This document shows positions 1-9,601 of a DNA stretch of 23,896 nt, in pieces. The notes under the pieces are model-generated. The model searched no databases. It was not told the DNA's origin and saw only the letters and a program-made list of their open reading frames with translations. Source of the DNA: a virus; IMG/VR virus record IMGVR_UViG_3300032093_000836, positions 1-23,896 of that record. One strand, given 5' to 3'. A program made the translations under genes and the position numbers. Position 1 is the first letter of the stretch; the number at the start of each line of letters is the position of its first letter.

Positions 1-2329
1 GATTTACCTGTAAATTTGGGTGATCGAATTCATAAGTTATTGGTGAACTCAAAGGTGCTAAAACCGTATTTGGTTCTGCAAAAGTTATATCATAACCAAA
101 ACCTGATGATGAATCACCTAAATCATCCTGAGCGTCTTGAATTTCTTGTTGTATATCATTCTCATCAAAACCATCCTCAATTGTCGCATTACCACATTGA
201 CAATCACAGCTTGTACAATCAGGGTATGCAATCATTGGTAAACCGATTCTTGGAAAGTTAGAAACTCTTCCATTATCTAAACTTTCTTTAAAGAATTTTG
301 TATAAAAAATTGTGAATACGACACCGGCAGCGACTAATGCCAACGCATATATTCCTTTTGCAATAATTTGTAGATAAGTACCAAAATTAACTACAGGTCC
401 ACCAAGTGGCGTAAATGCAAAAGTTTCAGCAATATAATAAGCCAAATCTACACCAGCCTGTACTCCCATAGCAATTATGAAAGGACCTAAGAATAATAAT
501 AGGTATTTAAGAATTGGCCAAAGTAGTGCAATTAAATGCGCTACAAATAATAAAACTAAGATTGGGAATGTTAAAATGTTAATGAGTATGTTGAACACAA
601 AAAATATAAAATCAAAGTTTCTAATAATATCATTTACAGGAAATGTGTTAACAGTAGATTTACATGTTCTATTATCAATTTCTTTAATACCTAAATGTTT
701 TGCCCTACCTACGCCGTTTTTATATCTATCCAAAAACATTGCGGTAGTGTATACTTTGTTGTATTTAAATTCGTAGAAAGTATCTTCACAATCTATAGCT
801 TCTTGAGGATTAACGTAGTCATCCCAATCAGTGCTGAAAGCATATGATTTTAACAACTTAAATAATTGTAATGGATATTCAGTAAAACTAATATCTTGTG
901 CTTGAGTAGGGTCTACAGGTGTTGCAACAATCAACAAAGTATCATTTTGATTTAATGTGATTGAATTTAAAGTTCCTGTATAAACAACACCGTTAATATA
1001 GATAGAATAAGATTCTACGTTAATTGTTACAGGGTTTGACAATCCAACACTTGAGGGTGAAGTGTATGTTGTTCCTGTAGTTGACCCAATTGGAATTTGA
1101 GGGTAAGTAAAGGTAGTTGGATTTTGATTAAAAGGGTCTGAATTACCAGTCCAACCATATTCTTTGACATTAGGTACTAAAAAATCTGCCCTTTGAAAAT
1201 TACCTTGTAGTCCTTGGTCATTTTGCCATTTAAATTTGAATCGATATTTTCCTTTTGTTGGGATTCCTTTCGATGGATCATCCGATAAAACTTGTTGTCC
1301 AAATTCATTTGTAAAAACATAATCCAAATTCATTGGTACATTCATTAAAAATGTCCCATCACCATCTATAACTTTTCCTTCTTCTTCAATATCATAAACC
1401 TCAAGTAAAGGAAGTCCGTTCGAATCTGTGTTTATAGTCTGTCTAACAGATTTAATTTCACCTGGACCTGAAACCAATTCACAAAGATTTCCTGTGTTGT
1501 TTTTTGGTTTACAACTTACTTTAAGAGCATCATCATCAGTTGTCGATATAATCGACCCCATAAAAATTGATGTTGGTTGTATATTGATATTTGCCTGTTT
1601 AGTTAAATCGAAATCAACTCTTGTTATTCCAACTTGACATAATTCGGCGTCCCCCCAAAAAGGTCTAACGTCAACATCAAAAACTAAATTTTTAATTTGA
1701 GGTAGTTCTCTCAAATTAGTTGATGTCCTAAAAGTGGATCCATTAACTTGAGTTTCTGTTGCCAATCCTTGTTGTATCAAGTCTTGTGGGGATAGTGAAA
1801 AACATCCAATATCCGATAGGTCAACGTCCATTACTATTGTTTGATTTCCGATTGGTACTCCAAAAATCATAAAGTCACCACTCTCATTTGTGGTAACCGT
1901 ATATCTATAGTACTTGTCATAAACCTCAATATATGATTCATCCATTAAAACGTCACCAACGTTAGGAAATGATCCTGTCGATTGATGTCCATTGTATGAT
2001 GGTAGTTTTGGTAATAAATTATATCTATAACCAGCCTCGTTAGTGTCTGTAATTGTTTTGTATGGATATAGTTCTGATATCACAGGGTCTAATTCATCCG
2101 CATCTTCCAAAGGAATAAATACCGATACTTTCGCCTTTGGTAAACCAAAACCATTATTTACAAAAACTCTACCAACAACAACACCGTAATCGGCACAGAA
2201 ACGTGTGTATAAGTCATCGGCTAAAATCTTCAAAGAAAGTATCTCTAAAGATTCCCAATCTTGTTCGAGGTTCACATTGATATATTTATCAACACCAACT
2301 TCAGTCCTAATTCTATATGATTTGGGCAT
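1..2329 (-). CDS. Large tail/baseplate structural protein with membrane-like segments, 3' end beyond the window
   Basis: The frame is open from an ATG at 2329 to the left edge (776 codons, no stop), so the C-terminus is missing. An in-frame TGA a few codons upstream supports this start; no Shine-Dalgarno sequence is visible. The N-terminal third looks like Ig-like or carboxypeptidase-regulatory beta domains (a GRVFVNNGFGLPKAKVSVFI stretch near residue 55, then repeated 'T-D/N-E-x-G' turns). Residues about 572-676 are strongly hydrophobic, enough for roughly three membrane-spanning helices. A cysteine cluster follows at residues 705, 708, 710 and 712 (C-x2-C-x-C-x-C), then an acidic stretch. 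It lies directly downstream of the gp6-like gene, where T4-type phages carry further wedge proteins such as gp7 and gp8, so a baseplate or tail role is inferred from position. I do not recognise a named family with confidence; the hydrophobic part could insert into the host membrane during DNA entry. Confidence 0.8.
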   Translation of the reverse strand, partial: MPKSYRIRTEVGVDKYINVNLEQDWESLEILSLKILADDLYTRFCADYGVVVGRVFVNNGFGLPKAKVSVFIPLEDADELDPVISELYPYKTITDTNEAGYRYNLLPKLPSYNGHQSTGSFPNVGDVLMDESYIEVYDKYYRYTVTTNESGDFMIFGVPIGNQTIVMDVDLSDIGCFSLSPQDLIQQGLATETQVNGSTFRTSTNLRELPQIKNLVFDVDVRPFWGDAELCQVGITRVDFDLTKQANINIQPTSIFMGSIISTTDDDALKVSCKPKNNTGNLCELVSGPGEIKSVRQTINTDSNGLPLLEVYDIEEEGKVIDGDGTFLMNVPMNLDYVFTNEFGQQVLSDDPSKGIPTKGKYRFKFKWQNDQGLQGNFQRADFLVPNVKEYGWTGNSDPFNQNPTTFTYPQIPIGSTTGTTYTSPSSVGLSNPVTINVESYSIYINGVVYTGTLNSITLNQNDTLLIVATPVDPTQAQDISFTEYPLQLFKLLKSYAFSTDWDDYVNPQEAIDCEDTFYEFKYNKVYTTAMFLDRYKNGVGRAKHLGIKEIDNRTCKSTVNTFPVNDIIRNFDFIFFVFNILINILTFPILVLLFVAHLIALLWPILKYLLLFLGPFIIAMGVQAGVDLAYYIAETFAFTPLGGPVVNFGTYLQIIAKGIYALALVAAGVVFTIFYTKFFKESLDNGRVSNFPRIGLPMIAYPDCTSCDCQCGNATIEDGFDENDIQQEIQDAQDDLGDSSSGFGYDITFAEPNTVLAPLSSPITYEFDHPNLQVN

Positions 2330-2404
2330 TAAAAATTCGTTTTTTCATAAATAGTTTATTTCCTATTTTAGAAAAGATAAACTTGTTTTTATAAAAATAA
2401 ATCG

Positions 2405-4246
2405 CTATGAAAAGTTAACCGATTTAAGGTTGAGAACCCTAACATTTATATCCTTATTTGGATATCTAATTTGATAGATTTGTGTTGGGGTTGCAAAGAT
2501 AGTATCCGCAGTTGGTTGGATTTGTCTTGTTAATGGGTTTGAATATGGCATTGATGTTTGTGCCGATGAATACTGACCTCCAACTTGATTAAAGAACGAA
2601 ATGTCAGAAAGACTAACAATTCCATTTTCGGATTGTATTAACCTTCTTAATTCAGATATATTAACATTTTGACCTAACTCCCTAACAAGTGGGTTAAAGA
2701 ACTCAGAAACTATTTGTATAGTTTTAGAAATAATCGCACCTTGGTTTTGACTATTATCCAACACAACGTCAACAGTTACTGAAAGATCTATAGTTTCTGC
2801 AGCTTCGATTGAAATATAATCATTTATCATTCTATAGTTTGATAAATAATTTGCAACATTTTGTTTTAAGGTGTTAGAGACAACATTAGTAAGACTACCA
2901 CTTGTATCATAAGATAACATTTTTATTCTTATCTTATTATTTTCTTCTGTGATTGCAACTTTTGCAGGAGCTCCAAACTGAGAAGGCATTGTTCTAATTA
3001 AAGAATTGTAATCATTTACCGTAACCGCTCTGTTTTGTGCTGCAAAATTAAATGAAACCAAATTTCTAACATCTTCAGTCGTTGGTATATTTGATCCTCC
3101 AATTGCGGCAGTTACGTTATTACACTGTAAGCTGTTTATAACACTTCTGTTTACAGACTCGGAAGGTCCATTAACCGCAAATGATACTGTACCTATTTGA
3201 TTTATAGTGTTTAGACCGACATTACTAGCAAGTCCTCCACCAATTCTATATTGAACGAACAAAGTAGTATTTGGTGTTAGAGCGGCACCCAAAGAATAAT
3301 TATTGGTGTATCTACTCAAATCAAATCCTTTACCATCTCTAGCAAATTCTCTCAATTGTTCTTCAGCGGAAATATTACCCCCACCGAATGTTATTTTACA
3401 AAATCCTTCAGGTGTATATTCCGAAATAAATTTGTTGGACGTTGTAATATATCTACCTACTTTAATACCAGGTTGATCAGATACTTTAGTTGGGTCTTCA
3501 ACAAATACCCTATCTTGTACTAAAGCGTCAACTTCAAACCATCTTTCAGGTCCTAATGTGAGAAAATCCTGTGGATTTGGTATAGTGGAATATTGTGTAC
3601 CTGATTTTAATAACACACTTGAAATTCCTAAAATGTTTTTTTCAGGTAAAAATAATTCAAAATATGGTTTTACATCATTTGGGGTAACTACTCTTTTGAA
3701 AACTTTAGTGATCCCGTTAACTACAACTTCTCGTTTAACTATTGTATAGTTGATCAACTTACCACTAGAGTCAAAATTAGGGATTTTTACTCTATTTGGT
3801 GATCCTTCAGCGTTTATTGGTGATGCAAAATCAATATCATAAACAGTTTCAAAAGGTTGTCCAGCCCCATTTACTTGTGAACCTCTTCTCAAGACACCAC
3901 AATATCTTATATCTTCTCTATCTCCAAATGCCGGAACTGTGATTGAAAAGTCCACTAACGCAACGGAAGGTCTTTGACCTGGTATTTTTAAACCATAAGT
4001 TCTTGCAATATTATAAACGGAATTTTTTTGTTGTGCAAACTGTAAAACGGTTTCTTGAATACTTCTGTCTATTTGATAATTTAAATTATCAGTTACTGCA
4101 GCATTCAAATCTAACATGACTGAAAAAATACCAGCGTCATTGAAATTTTGTACTAAATCAGGATAGTAAGTTCTAGTAAAATTTATAAGCTCTGTTCTTA
4201 CTCCTTGGAAATCCCTAACCGTATAGGATATTTTTTTCTCTGCCAT
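2405..4246 (-). CDS. Baseplate wedge protein, gp6-like (Baseplate_J family)
   Basis: A 613-residue protein, close in length to T4 gp6 (about 660). The N-terminal region (about 5-110) has the typical pattern of this family: an RDFQGVRTELI opening, a YPD motif, a long helix with LDLNAAVTDNLNYQIDR, then QKNSVYNIARTYG. Around residues 325-350 comes the 'P-N-T-T-L-F-V-x-Y-R-I-G-G-G-x-x-S-N-V' signature, and near 405 'NRAVTVNDYNSLIRTMP', both characteristic of gp6/Baseplate_J proteins. In T4, gp6 forms the ring that joins the wedges of the baseplate and changes shape when the sheath contracts. The gene starts 6 bp after the gp25-like stop codon, and no Shine-Dalgarno sequence precedes the ATG (leader AATATTTAATAATAT). 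The next gene downstream starts 75 bp later. Pairing with gp25 matches the conserved gene order of contractile tails. Confidence 0.92.
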   Translation of the reverse strand: MAEKKISYTVRDFQGVRTELINFTRTYYPDLVQNFNDAGIFSVMLDLNAAVTDNLNYQIDRSIQETVLQFAQQKNSVYNIARTYGLKIPGQRPSVALVDFSITVPAFGDREDIRYCGVLRRGSQVNGAGQPFETVYDIDFASPINAEGSPNRVKIPNFDSSGKLINYTIVKREVVVNGITKVFKRVVTPNDVKPYFELFLPEKNILGISSVLLKSGTQYSTIPNPQDFLTLGPERWFEVDALVQDRVFVEDPTKVSDQPGIKVGRYITTSNKFISEYTPEGFCKITFGGGNISAEEQLREFARDGKGFDLSRYTNNYSLGAALTPNTTLFVQYRIGGGLASNVGLNTINQIGTVSFAVNGPSESVNRSVINSLQCNNVTAAIGGSNIPTTEDVRNLVSFNFAAQNRAVTVNDYNSLIRTMPSQFGAPAKVAITEENNKIRIKMLSYDTSGSLTNVVSNTLKQNVANYLSNYRMINDYISIEAAETIDLSVTVDVVLDNSQNQGAIISKTIQIVSEFFNPLVRELGQNVNISELRRLIQSENGIVSLSDISFFNQVGGQYSSAQTSMPYSNPLTRQIQPTADTIFATPTQIYQIRYPNKDINVRVLNLKSVNFS

Positions 4247-4252
4247 ATATTA

Positions 4253-4711
4253 TTAAATATTTAATATCACAAAATCCTGTGATTCAAAAGCCGAATCTGT
4301 TATTCTGTAATCAATTTTGATTCTTGCCGTATGTTCTAAATTAGAAATGTTAGTAACTCTAAATTCTCTTTCACCATCTTGATTTACAGTATAACCTTTG
4401 TCCTCTAAACCGGCAGAACCTGGTTCAACGGTTATATTAGTTACCTGTAAATTAGGCATGTAAGTCCTTACTGTGTCTCTTATTTCTGACTCAATATCGG
4501 AAAACGTTGGACCGTCCAACGGTTCGAAGATAAATTCATATAATCTTGTACCAAAATCAGGCAAAAAATACCTACTACCTTTTCTAGTTAATAATAAATG
4601 AACAAGATTAGATCTAATTTCACCTTCAGTAGAATTAGTAACGTCCAAATATCTACCTGTAAACGAATCCACAAAAGGGAACGAAATTCCATAAGTTATA
4701 CCATTTGCCAT
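4253..4711 (-). CDS. Baseplate wedge protein, gp25-like (GPW/gp25 family)
   Basis: A 152-residue protein, slightly longer than T4 gp25 (132). The core of the family is plain: 'LLLTRKGSRYFLPDFGTRL' near residues 39-57, followed by YEFIFEPLDG and a helix with the SDIESEIRDTVRTYMPNL pattern (about 71-88), then beta strands ending in a short hydrophobic tail. In contractile tails gp25 sits at the base of the sheath and starts its assembly, and it has a lysozyme-like fold without the enzymatic role. It is the first gene after the terminator that ends the nrdA transcript, so it probably has its own promoter or depends on read-through. The 4712-4746 leader is very AT-rich and I could not pick out a convincing promoter in it. 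Confidence 0.93.
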   Translation of the reverse strand: MANGITYGISFPFVDSFTGRYLDVTNSTEGEIRSNLVHLLLTRKGSRYFLPDFGTRLYEFIFEPLDGPTFSDIESEIRDTVRTYMPNLQVTNITVEPGSAGLEDKGYTVNQDGEREFRVTNISNLEHTARIKIDYRITDSAFESQDFVILNI

Positions 4712-4746
4712 ATCACATATAAATATAAGTTAGGTTTTTTTTAAGT

Positions 4747-4776
4747 AAAAAAAAATCACGAGTATCCGTGATTTTT
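4747..4776 (-). terminator. Rho-independent terminator after nrdA
   Basis: On the minus strand a 10-bp perfect stem (arms 4776-4767 and 4760-4751, AAAAATCACG/CGTGATTTTT) closes a 6-nt loop and runs into a T tract (complement of the A run at 4747-4755). It lies 24 bp past the nrdA stop codon, and separates the replication and nucleotide genes from the gp25-gp6 genes. T-rich sequence on the other side would let it work in both directions, but no plus-strand gene is seen nearby. Confidence 0.85.
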
Positions 4777-4799
4777 AATTTTAATAAACTTAAAAGTTT

Positions 4800-7229
4800 T
4801 TAAGATGAACAACCAAAACATTCAAAGTCAGAATTATCGGGTCTTGCTGGTAAATTTAAATGTGAATAATCCACTTTAGGAGGTTCGGGTGTTGACTTTG
4901 GTTTTTCTCTTTTGGATATATCCATCGCCAAGTGTTTTGCTCCTGTTGAAATTGCCTTAGTTCTGACATAATAACAAAGTGTTTTCAATCCACTCTCCCA
5001 AGAGTGAAAATGTGACGAAGTAATTTTTGATAATGTAGGGTTAGACATATAGATATTCATCGATTGTGATTGGTCAATAAATGGCGCTCTATCTGCCGCC
5101 ATATCAATAAGTTGTTTTTGTGAAATTTCCCAAATTGTTTTATATTTAGGAATTAAGTGTTCAATTCGTTTAACTTTCTTATTGTAATTTTTATCTTCGG
5201 AATCTAAATAATTGTTAAAGTTAATATTTTGAATTGATCCTTCATTAAAAATAATTTCATTTTTTAAATCTTCAGACCAAATTCCAATTTTTTCAAAATC
5301 ATTGATTAGATATTTGTTAACAATCATAATTTCACCTCCAACAACTCGTCTATTAAAAATTGCCGAATGTGCAGGTTCTGTCATTTCGTATGAACCAGTA
5401 ATTTTTGCTGATGAAGCGACTGGCATTTGAGCTGTAAACAATGAATTACAAACACCGTAAGATCTAACATTTTCTTTCAATTTGTTCCAATCCCACATTC
5501 CTGAAAGTTTTGTTTCATCCAAATTCCACATATCGAATTGAAATGTTCCTTTGGACATTGGTGACCCTTCAAAAAAATTGTATGGTTTGTATTTACCGTT
5601 CATACACAATTGATTACTTTCGTAAATCGCAGCGTAGTAGATAGTTTCAAAGATATCCCTGTTTAATTTTTTCGCCTCTTCGGAAGTAAAAATATAATCC
5701 ATTAAATAGAACACGTCCGCCAACCCTTGAGTACCAATAGCAATTGCTCTTTGCTCTAAACCACCTTTTTTACCTTTATCAGTTGAATAGTTATTTATAT
5801 CTACTACTTTATTCAAAGATCGGACAACTTTACGAACTTCACTAAATAAAAGTTCAAAATCAAATTTTCCTGATTTAATAAAGTTTTTCAATACCATAGA
5901 TGAAAGTGTACAAATTGCGGTTGTTTCTTCGTCAGTATATTGATAAATCTCATTACAAAGATTGGATTGTTTAATGACACCAATGTTCTGATGATTAGTT
6001 TTACGATTTGCATTGTCCTTAGAACAAAGGTATGGAACTCCTGTTTCTACTTGGGACTCTACAATTTTACTCCAAATATCTTGAGCCTTAACTTTTTTAC
6101 CAAGTCCCATAGTTACCGCTTTGTCATAAACCTCTTCATATTCATCTCCATAACATTCTTGTAATGGTTTCAAACCTGCTTTCTTTATGTCGTTAGGACA
6201 GAATAGATACCAATTATTGTTTTCTTTTACCGCCCTCATAAAGTTGTCAGGAATCCACAGAGCTGTAAATAAATCACGGGCTCTTAACTCTTCGGCTCCT
6301 GTGTTCTTTTTAATGTCTAACAAATCAAATATATCTTTGTGCCATGGTTCAAGATATATTGCTGCCGATCCTGGTCGACGACCTTGCTGATTGAAGAATC
6401 TGAGTGATTCATTTACAATTTTTAAATATTTTAACAAACCTCCAGCATATCCGCCTGAACTAGAAATTCTACTTTCTTTACTACGAATGTTAGACATAGA
6501 TAATCCAATACCTGCAGCATCGGATGAAAACGTAGAAATATCTGTCAATGTATCTAACAAACCTTTTCTTGAATCAGCGTCATTATAATGAAGTACGCAA
6601 GATGCTAATTGAGGAACTTTAGTACCTGAGTTAATCATAATTGGTGTTGCCTTTGAAATTAGTTGTTCAGATAATGATCTATAATATTCAAATGCGTCTG
6701 TAATATTTGAAGTGACCCATAATGCAACTCTCATGTACATATGTTGTGGTCTTTCAATTACTTTTCCATTTGGTCGTTTCAGTAGATACATTTCTTGTAA
6801 TGATCTCCAAGCAAAGTAATCAAAGTTATAATCATTTTCGTGATTGATTACCGCATCAATTGTATCTTCTCCGTATTCTTTAATGGTCTCAATAAGTTTC
6901 TTATTTATAATCCCATCCTCATAAAGTTGCATCATAGTTTGTGAAAAACTATCATTTGTTTCTTTATGATATGAAGAAATTGCAACCGATGACGCTAATC
7001 TTGAGTAGTCATGATGACTACCTGTATAAGATGCTGCAATCTCGTAAACCAACTTGTCAAGTTCTTTTGTGGTTACTTCACCTTCAGTTGGTACTGAAGT
7101 AATAACTTTAATAAAGATCTCGTCTGAATTTACATTCAAACCTTTCGCAGATCGTTTTACTCTGTTGTAAATCTTTTGTGGATTAAATGAGACAACCTCA
7201 CCACCTCGTTTAATAATTTTTAATGACAT
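4800..7229 (-). CDS. nrdA: Ribonucleoside-diphosphate reductase, large (alpha) subunit, class Ia
   Basis: This 809-residue protein reduces ribonucleoside diphosphates to the deoxy forms and holds the active and allosteric sites. An ATP-cone occupies about residues 1-90. The redox cysteine pair is C211 (LASCVLHY) and C440 (AICTLSS), and the thiyl-radical cysteine is C425 in NLCNE, with N423 and E427 as the usual partners. A tyrosine pair (LCYYVRT) near the C-terminus fits the radical-transfer path from the small subunit. The protein ends in a mobile tail with a C-x2-C pair (CFGCSS) for re-reduction by thioredoxin or glutaredoxin. All key residues are present, so an active enzyme is expected. 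It starts 10 bp after nrdB, with no Shine-Dalgarno motif. Gene order nrdB-nrdA is the reverse of the common nrdA-nrdB. A terminator follows the gene. Confidence 0.97.
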   Translation of the reverse strand: MSLKIIKRGGEVVSFNPQKIYNRVKRSAKGLNVNSDEIFIKVITSVPTEGEVTTKELDKLVYEIAASYTGSHHDYSRLASSVAISSYHKETNDSFSQTMMQLYEDGIINKKLIETIKEYGEDTIDAVINHENDYNFDYFAWRSLQEMYLLKRPNGKVIERPQHMYMRVALWVTSNITDAFEYYRSLSEQLISKATPIMINSGTKVPQLASCVLHYNDADSRKGLLDTLTDISTFSSDAAGIGLSMSNIRSKESRISSSGGYAGGLLKYLKIVNESLRFFNQQGRRPGSAAIYLEPWHKDIFDLLDIKKNTGAEELRARDLFTALWIPDNFMRAVKENNNWYLFCPNDIKKAGLKPLQECYGDEYEEVYDKAVTMGLGKKVKAQDIWSKIVESQVETGVPYLCSKDNANRKTNHQNIGVIKQSNLCNEIYQYTDEETTAICTLSSMVLKNFIKSGKFDFELLFSEVRKVVRSLNKVVDINNYSTDKGKKGGLEQRAIAIGTQGLADVFYLMDYIFTSEEAKKLNRDIFETIYYAAIYESNQLCMNGKYKPYNFFEGSPMSKGTFQFDMWNLDETKLSGMWDWNKLKENVRSYGVCNSLFTAQMPVASSAKITGSYEMTEPAHSAIFNRRVVGGEIMIVNKYLINDFEKIGIWSEDLKNEIIFNEGSIQNINFNNYLDSEDKNYNKKVKRIEHLIPKYKTIWEISQKQLIDMAADRAPFIDQSQSMNIYMSNPTLSKITSSHFHSWESGLKTLCYYVRTKAISTGAKHLAMDISKREKPKSTPEPPKVDYSHLNLPARPDNSDFECFGCSS

Positions 7230-7239
7230 AATCTAATAT

Positions 7240-8187
7240 TTAAAAGTCGTCTGTAAATGTTATTGTTTCATTCAGTTTTGCTTTCTGATATTCCATTGTT
7301 CTCGACTCAAAGAAATTACCCTTGGTTTCAACAGCGATTTGTTCCATAAATTTGAATGGTTGTTCCACATTAAATTCTTTACTACATCCCATTTTCATCA
7401 GTAATCCATCAACCACAAACTCAAGATATTGTTTCATTAAGTTTGAGTTCATACCGATTAAAGAAACAGGAAGTGATTCTGTAATGAATTCTTTTTCAAT
7501 TTCAAGAGCCGACAATAAAATTTCTTTAATTCTTTTTTCAGACGGTTTATTCTCTAAGTGATTATTTAATAAGTGAATTGCAAAATCACAATGTAAGTTT
7601 TCGTCTTTGAAAATAAGTGAGTTAGCGTTACATAATCCTTGCATAATTCCTCTTGATTTCATCCAAAAAATAGAACAAAACGAACCTGAAAAAAATATAC
7701 CTTCAACAGCCGCAAATGCAACTAATCTTTCTGCAAAGGAAGCCTTTTCAATCCATTCTAAAGCCCACTTTGCTTTCTTTTGAACTGCTGGTAATCTATC
7801 TATTGCGTTGAAACATTCATCTTTTTCTTTGGGGTTGTTGATGTAAGTGTCAATCAATAATGAATACATAAGTGAGTGAATGTTTTCCATCGCTAATTGG
7901 AACCCGTAAAAGAATTTTGCCTCAGGGTATTGTACCTCTCGGTAAAAATTTTCCGCTAAGTTTTCGTTTACAATTCCGTCTGATGCGGCAAAGAATGATA
8001 ATACGTTCTTAACGAAGTATTTTTCATTGTCTGTTAAATTTTCCCAATCCCTAATGTCATTAGTTAAATCCACCTCTTCTGCTGTCCAAAACGCCGCTTG
8101 GTGTTGTTTGTAAAATTCCCATATATCATTGTGTTCGATAGGGAAGATGACGAACCGACCAGGATTTTCTACTAGTATTTTTTCCAT
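7240..8187 (-). CDS. nrdB: Ribonucleoside-diphosphate reductase, small (beta) subunit, class Ia, eukaryote-like
   Basis: This 315-residue protein makes the diiron-tyrosyl radical that the large subunit needs. By comparison with mouse R2 the metal ligands are D70, E101, H104, E162, E196 and H199, and the radical tyrosine is Y108 in [17 protein letters not shown]34 lies in FWTAEEVDL, the expected place for the radical-transfer tryptophan. The C-terminal tail ends in TFTDDF, close to the large-subunit-binding tail of eukaryotic R2. The sequence resembles eukaryotic and Bacteroidota R2 more than the E. coli/T4 type, which suggests acquisition from such a host lineage. It is shorter than cellular R2 because it lacks a long N-terminal extension. 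The gene lies 23 bp after the helicase gene; no Shine-Dalgarno sequence precedes the ATG. Confidence 0.97.
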   Translation of the reverse strand: MEKILVENPGRFVIFPIEHNDIWEFYKQHQAAFWTAEEVDLTNDIRDWENLTDNEKYFVKNVLSFFAASDGIVNENLAENFYREVQYPEAKFFYGFQLAMENIHSLMYSLLIDTYINNPKEKDECFNAIDRLPAVQKKAKWALEWIEKASFAERLVAFAAVEGIFFSGSFCSIFWMKSRGIMQGLCNANSLIFKDENLHCDFAIHLLNNHLENKPSEKRIKEILLSALEIEKEFITESLPVSLIGMNSNLMKQYLEFVVDGLLMKMGCSKEFNVEQPFKFMEQIAVETKGNFFESRTMEYQKAKLNETITFTDDF

Positions 8188-8210
8188 TTATTATAAAATT
8201 TATTTATTTG

Positions 8211-9593
8211 TTAATTTGACTGTGTTTCTCGTTGTTTTCTTTTTTCTAAAAGTTCTTTAACACGTTGTCTTTGTCTTTCTTCTTTTTGTTCTTCAAGACC
8301 TAAAAAAGTCATTGAGCTTTCTGTATCTATTTCAATCATTGCGTTATCAAACTTACAGTTTTCAAACACAACACCGTCATCACCAATTCGAGACTTAGTT
8401 ATTGCAATAGTAGCCAATTTCATTTCTTTTTGTTGTAATGTTTTTGCCACTGAAATAATAACATGTCCTACCTGTGCTTTCTTAATTGAGCCACCCATTT
8501 GATCTGTAGTCACAACTTCCGATGATATGGAAGATCTGTTACCTTGAGTTGCGGTCCAACCAACAAGATTCATTTCGTGACACATAGCTTCAAATGCTCT
8601 CATCACCGAACCTTCACTTTTCCATTCATCACCTAAGTTCTTGTCGGGTACAATACAATCTATGTAATCTAAAACAATCATATCAATTTTAATTCCATCA
8701 GAAACCATTTTTCTAATTTGATTTTTGATTTGTAACATCGTCATAGTATCTGATGGTAACTTTTTCATAATTAACTTATTTGGCATAGAATCCTCAATTT
8801 CTCTAACTTTTTTCATCACCTCATCTTTTTTTTCTGACAAATCGTCAGGATGAATCTTAGTCCATAAAGTGAAGTGCTTTCTTTGAATTACCTTTGGGTT
8901 ATCCTCAAAAAAGATCTGAAGGACGTTGAACCCTAAGTTAAACGCATGGTTTGCCATCTTAGTTAAGACTGTTGATTTACCAACTCCAGTAGGAGCTAAT
9001 ATAACACCAATTTCTCCTTTTGCCAAACCTCCTTTTAACAATCTGTCAATACCAGGTATTCCCATTGGAATTGGGTGTCTATAATCGTCTTCAAGTACTT
9101 GATCAAGATTAGAGAATACATCCAACATAGAAGTATCTTTTGCACCAACTTGAAGAGCGGTTTTGACCATTTCTTCAAGTGTATCATAGTTCTCGAACTC
9201 ACCACCATCAATGATCTTCTGAGCCTTACCCATTACTTTTTGTAGTTCTTGTTGTTTACAGAATTTTAAAGCCTTTTCTTGTACAAAACCCACTCCCTCG
9301 ATAGGTGCATCTTTAATTTTCTTTATTGTATCCATAACAATTTTAGATGCAAGTTCTTGTTGTAATTCCGATTTTGTAATTTGTTCTAGCGTTTCAAACG
9401 ACGGTGTATGGTCATACTTTGTATAATACTCTCTAATCATCTGAATGATGATTTTAAAATACTTGTTTTCAAAATAATTGTTCTCGATCACATCAATAAT
9501 TGAGTGTGAAAAATCTTTATCAACAATAATTTGATTTAATAATTGTAACTGAAAAGTATTACCCAAATACTCAAAATTTTTACCTGTCGCCAT
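8211..9593 (-). CDS. Replicative DNA helicase, DnaB/T4 gp41 type
   Basis: A 460-residue hexameric helicase that unwinds the replication fork, matching T4 gp41 in length (475). An N-terminal helical domain (about 1-150) resembles the DnaB N-domain. A RecA-like motor follows: Walker A APTGVGKST at 200-208, Walker B MIVLDYID near 305-312, and a WTATQGNRSS stretch typical of the H3/sensor region of this family. The C-terminus is highly charged (EEQKEERQRQRVKELLEKRK), probably helical. Unlike its neighbours it has a good Shine-Dalgarno sequence (AAAGGAGAG, 8 nt before the ATG). It sits between an unknown gene and nrdB in the replication block. A separate primase or helicase loader is not in the window. 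Confidence 0.94.
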   Translation of the reverse strand: MATGKNFEYLGNTFQLQLLNQIIVDKDFSHSIIDVIENNYFENKYFKIIIQMIREYYTKYDHTPSFETLEQITKSELQQELASKIVMDTIKKIKDAPIEGVGFVQEKALKFCKQQELQKVMGKAQKIIDGGEFENYDTLEEMVKTALQVGAKDTSMLDVFSNLDQVLEDDYRHPIPMGIPGIDRLLKGGLAKGEIGVILAPTGVGKSTVLTKMANHAFNLGFNVLQIFFEDNPKVIQRKHFTLWTKIHPDDLSEKKDEVMKKVREIEDSMPNKLIMKKLPSDTMTMLQIKNQIRKMVSDGIKIDMIVLDYIDCIVPDKNLGDEWKSEGSVMRAFEAMCHEMNLVGWTATQGNRSSISSEVVTTDQMGGSIKKAQVGHVIISVAKTLQQKEMKLATIAITKSRIGDDGVVFENCKFDNAMIEIDTESSMTFLGLEEQKEERQRQRVKELLEKRKQRETQSN

Positions 9594-9601
9594 ATAGTTT
9601 T

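Noticed and set aside
16-776. Open frames on the plus strand (16-261 and 477-776)
   Set aside because: They lie opposite the left-edge structural gene, which has a continuous 776-codon frame with meaningful domain patterns. The plus-strand products are low-complexity and lack any family signal.
2330-2404. Imperfect inverted repeat between the gp6-like gene and the left-edge gene (GTTTAT ... ATAAAC) as a terminator
   Set aside because: The stem is short, A/T-only at its base and interrupted, with no following T run in the minus direction. The interval may simply hold a leader or weak promoter.
4718-4725. TATAAATA on the plus strand upstream of gp25, as a late promoter
   Set aside because: It points away from gp25 toward the 3' end of nrdA, where no plus-strand gene exists. 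A chance match is likely in this AT-rich leader.
5940-6588. Three plus-strand open frames opposite nrdA
   Set aside because: nrdA is unmistakable and intact on the minus strand; the plus-strand frames are its antisense shadows.
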